From Nelumbo lutea (Eukaryota; Streptophyta; Magnoliopsida; Proteales; Nelumbonaceae), in NCBI GenBank assembly GCA_022828595.1, contig JAKGHH010000006.1:11656633-11720632 (forward strand): a stretch of 64,000 bases of DNA. Reading direction: 5' to 3'. Position 1 is the first letter of the stretch, and each line of letters begins with the position of its first letter. Shown here one piece after another: positions 60,963 through 64,000 of this stretch. The notes beneath the pieces are model-generated. The model did no database searches. It saw nothing but the letters and a program-made list of their open reading frames with translations, and was not told the origin of the DNA. Position numbers and translations under genes: made by a program.

Positions 60963-62885
60963 TAATTGTTAATTATTAGTAAAATTAATAAAAATGTTAG
61001 CTTTTGTAACTATTTTTATTTATTTAAAGTCAATCAAAATTTCATTTAAAAATAATAAAAATAATAATAGTTATTAAAATTACTATAAATAATTAATAAA
61101 ATTAAATTTATTAAAAATATTTGTTCATATTAAATTAACAATAATTACTTTTTGTAAATCAACATAAAATGTAAATACAATTATTAAAACTTTAAATATT
61201 AACAATAACTTTGAATACTTTTAGTTAATTAACAACAAATTTTGATTGTTAATTTATCAATTAATTAATAGTAAATAAATATTATTCAATCTTTCAGATT
61301 TTTACATGCATGGCACAGGTTTCAACTAGTTATACAATATATCTCATCATTTTTCATGAATCATACAATATGTGTAGACTCGGACCTTTGCTTTTTAAAA
61401 CAAAACTAACTTATTTTTTATTTTCAAAATAAAAATATAGTTCAAGAGCATATTTACATTTTTTTACTGATGTGACAATTTAAAAACAAATAAACTAAAA
61501 AAACAATAAAAAAATATTCAAAACACCCTCTTAGGGGCTGTTTGGTTTCATTATTATTTACAATTCAATGGTATTTTTATGACAGCTGGATGTCATTAGG
61601 TGTAACATAAGCCAAACAGTAAATATTGTTGTGGCTAATACCTAAGCCAAACAGTAAAAGGATTTAGAAGAAATGTCTCCAGCGACGATAGCTCTGAGAA
61701 AACATTTTATTGATAAACAACTTATTAATTTGTTGAACGTAGGCGCAGCTGTTGCGTGCAAATTTCGACCAGCCAGCTATTGCCTCCCTGTCCAACAACA
61801 AAGATAAATAAGTCCATCCTGGACCTACGCAACTAGTACAAATATGTACCAAATTTTGGTGACTCTCCGATATTCCGATAACCTATGTTTTGTCAACTAT
61901 CTGGACCTTGTTAATTTCATATTTCGTTGAAAACAGAGCTCATTCATCCCCCCATAAAATGTATTTTAAGGCAAGAGCAAGTCATCAAGATCCAGACGGT
62001 GTTTTATGTAGGTATTAGGACTGTCAATGATATCTAAAATTTTGAGGGACATCTAATCTGATTATCTTGAAATTGGATAACATATTTATATAATCGGATT
62101 GGATTTAAATGTTACAATCTACATTTTATTAATAATCACATCAGATTCAAATTTGATTCCACCCGGTTCAATTGAAATATGAATCTCATTATGCTATAAT
62201 ATTTATTGATTTTAAAATTTTAAAATATGAATTTTATATAATTATATTTAAAATTATAAAAATATGTTATATAAATTCAGCATATTATATTTACATTAAC
62301 TTATTATATATAAAAGTTGAAAATTAATTAATTTTTAGCTTTCCGGTATTTAAAAAATTAAAGCAGAGCTGGATTAAATCTAAATCCAACAGATTTCAGA
62401 TCAGATTTAAATGCAAATTTTCAGTAATCAAATCAGATTCGGAATTTTGTTGGATCAGGTCAAATTACAGCCCGTCACTAGCTATTTGCTTAAGGAAGAT
62501 GTCTCCCAATCCTTTGTTTTATTTTTTGGCGGGTCAGGTCTGGACCAGTGACCTTAACCTAGTCAATAGTGGCAATCGTTGAGGTAGGCATACGCTGGAG
62601 CTTGGATCAAAACCGTGTTGAATTCTTTGTTCGACAAAAAAGCCAAACAGGGTACAATATAATCTTTCAATACAAGACAAAGAACAATTTGGGCCTGGCC
62701 ACGAAAACATTTGGATTTAGTAGCTTTACTTGAAGCCCATTTACTAGTGTTCACCCAACCCACTTCCATCAAATATGGAGGCCTGCATGGGATGAGAGCA
62801 GTAGGCCAACTTGACCCAAAAGCTTATACTGATCTCCATTGTTAATCAAACTTGACCCCTCAGTTTATCATCTCCAACTCTTTTA
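60963..62885. other. AT-rich intergenic DNA with short repeat debris
   Basis: A small piece with GGGGCTGTTTGGTTTCATTA and two copies of AAGCCAAACAGTAAA lies at about 61540-61660 and looks like an eroded MITE. Another AT-rich block at about 62025-62480, bounded by AGGACTGTCAATG and CAGCCCGTCACTA, may be another. No genes. Confidence 0.45.
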
Positions 62886-63172
62886 AGTAGGTCCTGTTTG
62901 GTTCGTGGGAATAGGGGTTTGGAATTGGAATCGGAATGGGTTATTCCAATTTTAATTGTTTGATTGGATGGAATTGAAATTCCATTCTTGTTCATGCTGG
63001 AATGGTTTTCCTTCATTTGAGGGAATGATCATTCTTGTCCTTCTCTTGGGAATGAAATCCCATTCCTACTGATTTCAATTTCCATTCCCACTCTCTTCTG
63101 AACCAAACAGGTTATGAGAATGGATCATTCTAATTCCGATTCCGACTGTAAACCAAATGGGCTCTTACTTTA
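62886..63172. repeat. MITE, family C copy 3
   Basis: Left end GGTCCTGTTTGGTTCGTGG, right end GTAAACCAAATGGGCTC, with 'GGAATTGGAATCGGAATGGG' interior words that fold back. Confidence 0.65.
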
Positions 63173-63383
63173 TGGGGGCACTACTAGTACCCACTAAGAG
63201 CTGAAATAGAGAGCTTCTTTTACAGAGTGCTGGCAAGTAGCAGTGGCATACCATGCATATTTTATGCATCCTACCATTTTCTTTCTGCACTATTAATGGT
63301 AATGGACACCCAATTGATCATTATCACAAAAAAAAATAAAAGGAAAAGAGGATGTTATGGAATCTTTAACATTGATAGATAAA

Positions 63384-63618
63384 TATCAGTATGGAATCGG
63401 AATCGAATTGATCTATTCTGATTTCAACGATTTGGTTGGACGGAATCAAAATCTTATTGGAATGGCATTATCTCATTTGAGGGAATGGCCCTTCCCTCCT
63501 ACTCTCTTGGGAATGAGAATTTATTCCAGTCAATTCCAACTGTGATTTTAATTTCCATCTGAACCAAACAAGCAGCATTTCAATTCCGATTTCAACTACG
63601 AGCTAAACAAACCCTTAA
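63384..63618. repeat. MITE, family C copy 4
   Basis: 'GTATGGAATCGGAATCG' to 'ACGAGCTAAACAAACCC', with the same interior words as copies 1 to 3. Confidence 0.6.
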
Positions 63619-64000
63619 TTCTTCTTTCAAACGGCCCAATAAGCTTTAGCTTGTGATAATTAGTATATGTTAATGATGATAATGTTAATGTTGAACGGAT
63701 GATTAGTTTTAGATTAGCTATGATTGACCTTTCCACACGAGCCCTTTTAACTTTTAACTTTAAGGCCCTTTTGAGAGAGAGAAAATGAAGCAAAAAAGAA
63801 TGAACAACAGAAAGCTTCTTTGTGTTTACAAGATACACACGAGTGTGGTGGTTCTCTACAACCTTTTCCTCAACAAATGATGTAATCTATGTTAGACAGT
63901 GTATGCCCTTGATTCCAATCAAAATGATGTATATTATGACATTTAATGTAAATGAATAAATTACATATTTGATTCATGTTATTATGGTGTGTTTCTATGT
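63619..64000. other. Intergenic to the window edge, nothing recognised
   Basis: No coding family or clear repeat end in the last stretch. Confidence 0.6.

Overview
The window is nuclear DNA of a flowering plant. Three split genes of ordinary plant families can be rebuilt exon by exon: a CASP-like membrane protein, a chloroplast-targeted DUF1995 protein and a secreted class III peroxidase. Most of the remaining sequence is decayed LTR retrotransposons, LINE remnants and short inverted-repeat elements in AT-rich DNA. The species cannot be named from what is visible. I see no prokaryotic, organellar or CRISPR-type features.

Layout. 1-1208 is the 5' end of a truncated Copia element on the minus strand. 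1.2-7.4 kb is AT-rich and repeat-derived, with a degenerate tandem array at 1.9-2.55 kb. 7.4-13.7 kb is a three-exon CASPL5-type gene whose first intron holds a Copia element in antisense (8301-13001). 13.7-18.7 kb holds SINE-like and LINE debris, a 541-bp near-perfect inverted repeat, a ~92-bp tandem array and a short foldback. 18.7-31.35 kb is a nine-exon DUF1995 gene (LPA3-like) whose 8-kb fourth intron holds a second Copia element in sense (22590-28503, target duplication TGGTG). 31.3-37 kb is a cluster of small inverted-repeat elements and a LINE fragment. 37.09-50.54 kb is a Ty3/gypsy element of Tat/Retand type, with an antisense extra reading frame, split by a third Copia element (42781-47370). 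Just downstream lies a fragment of a mitochondrial complex I (NDUFA9-type) gene. 54.4-55.95 kb is an intact four-exon peroxidase on the minus strand. 55.95-64 kb is AT-rich and repeat-bearing with no recognisable gene.

All four large LTR elements look dead: stops, frameshifts, and damage to an integrase, a protease or gag. The two genes that carry intronic Copia elements keep open frames and usable splice sites, so they are probably still functional. Nesting and LTR divergence agree that the gypsy element is older than the Copia element inside it.

I found no clearly new gene system. The points most worth a second look are the large perfect-type inverted repeat, the non-canonical TG...CT ends shared by two Copia elements, the GC-AG intron and duplicated 3' end of the peroxidase, the intronic Copia insertions, and the antisense frame in the gypsy element.
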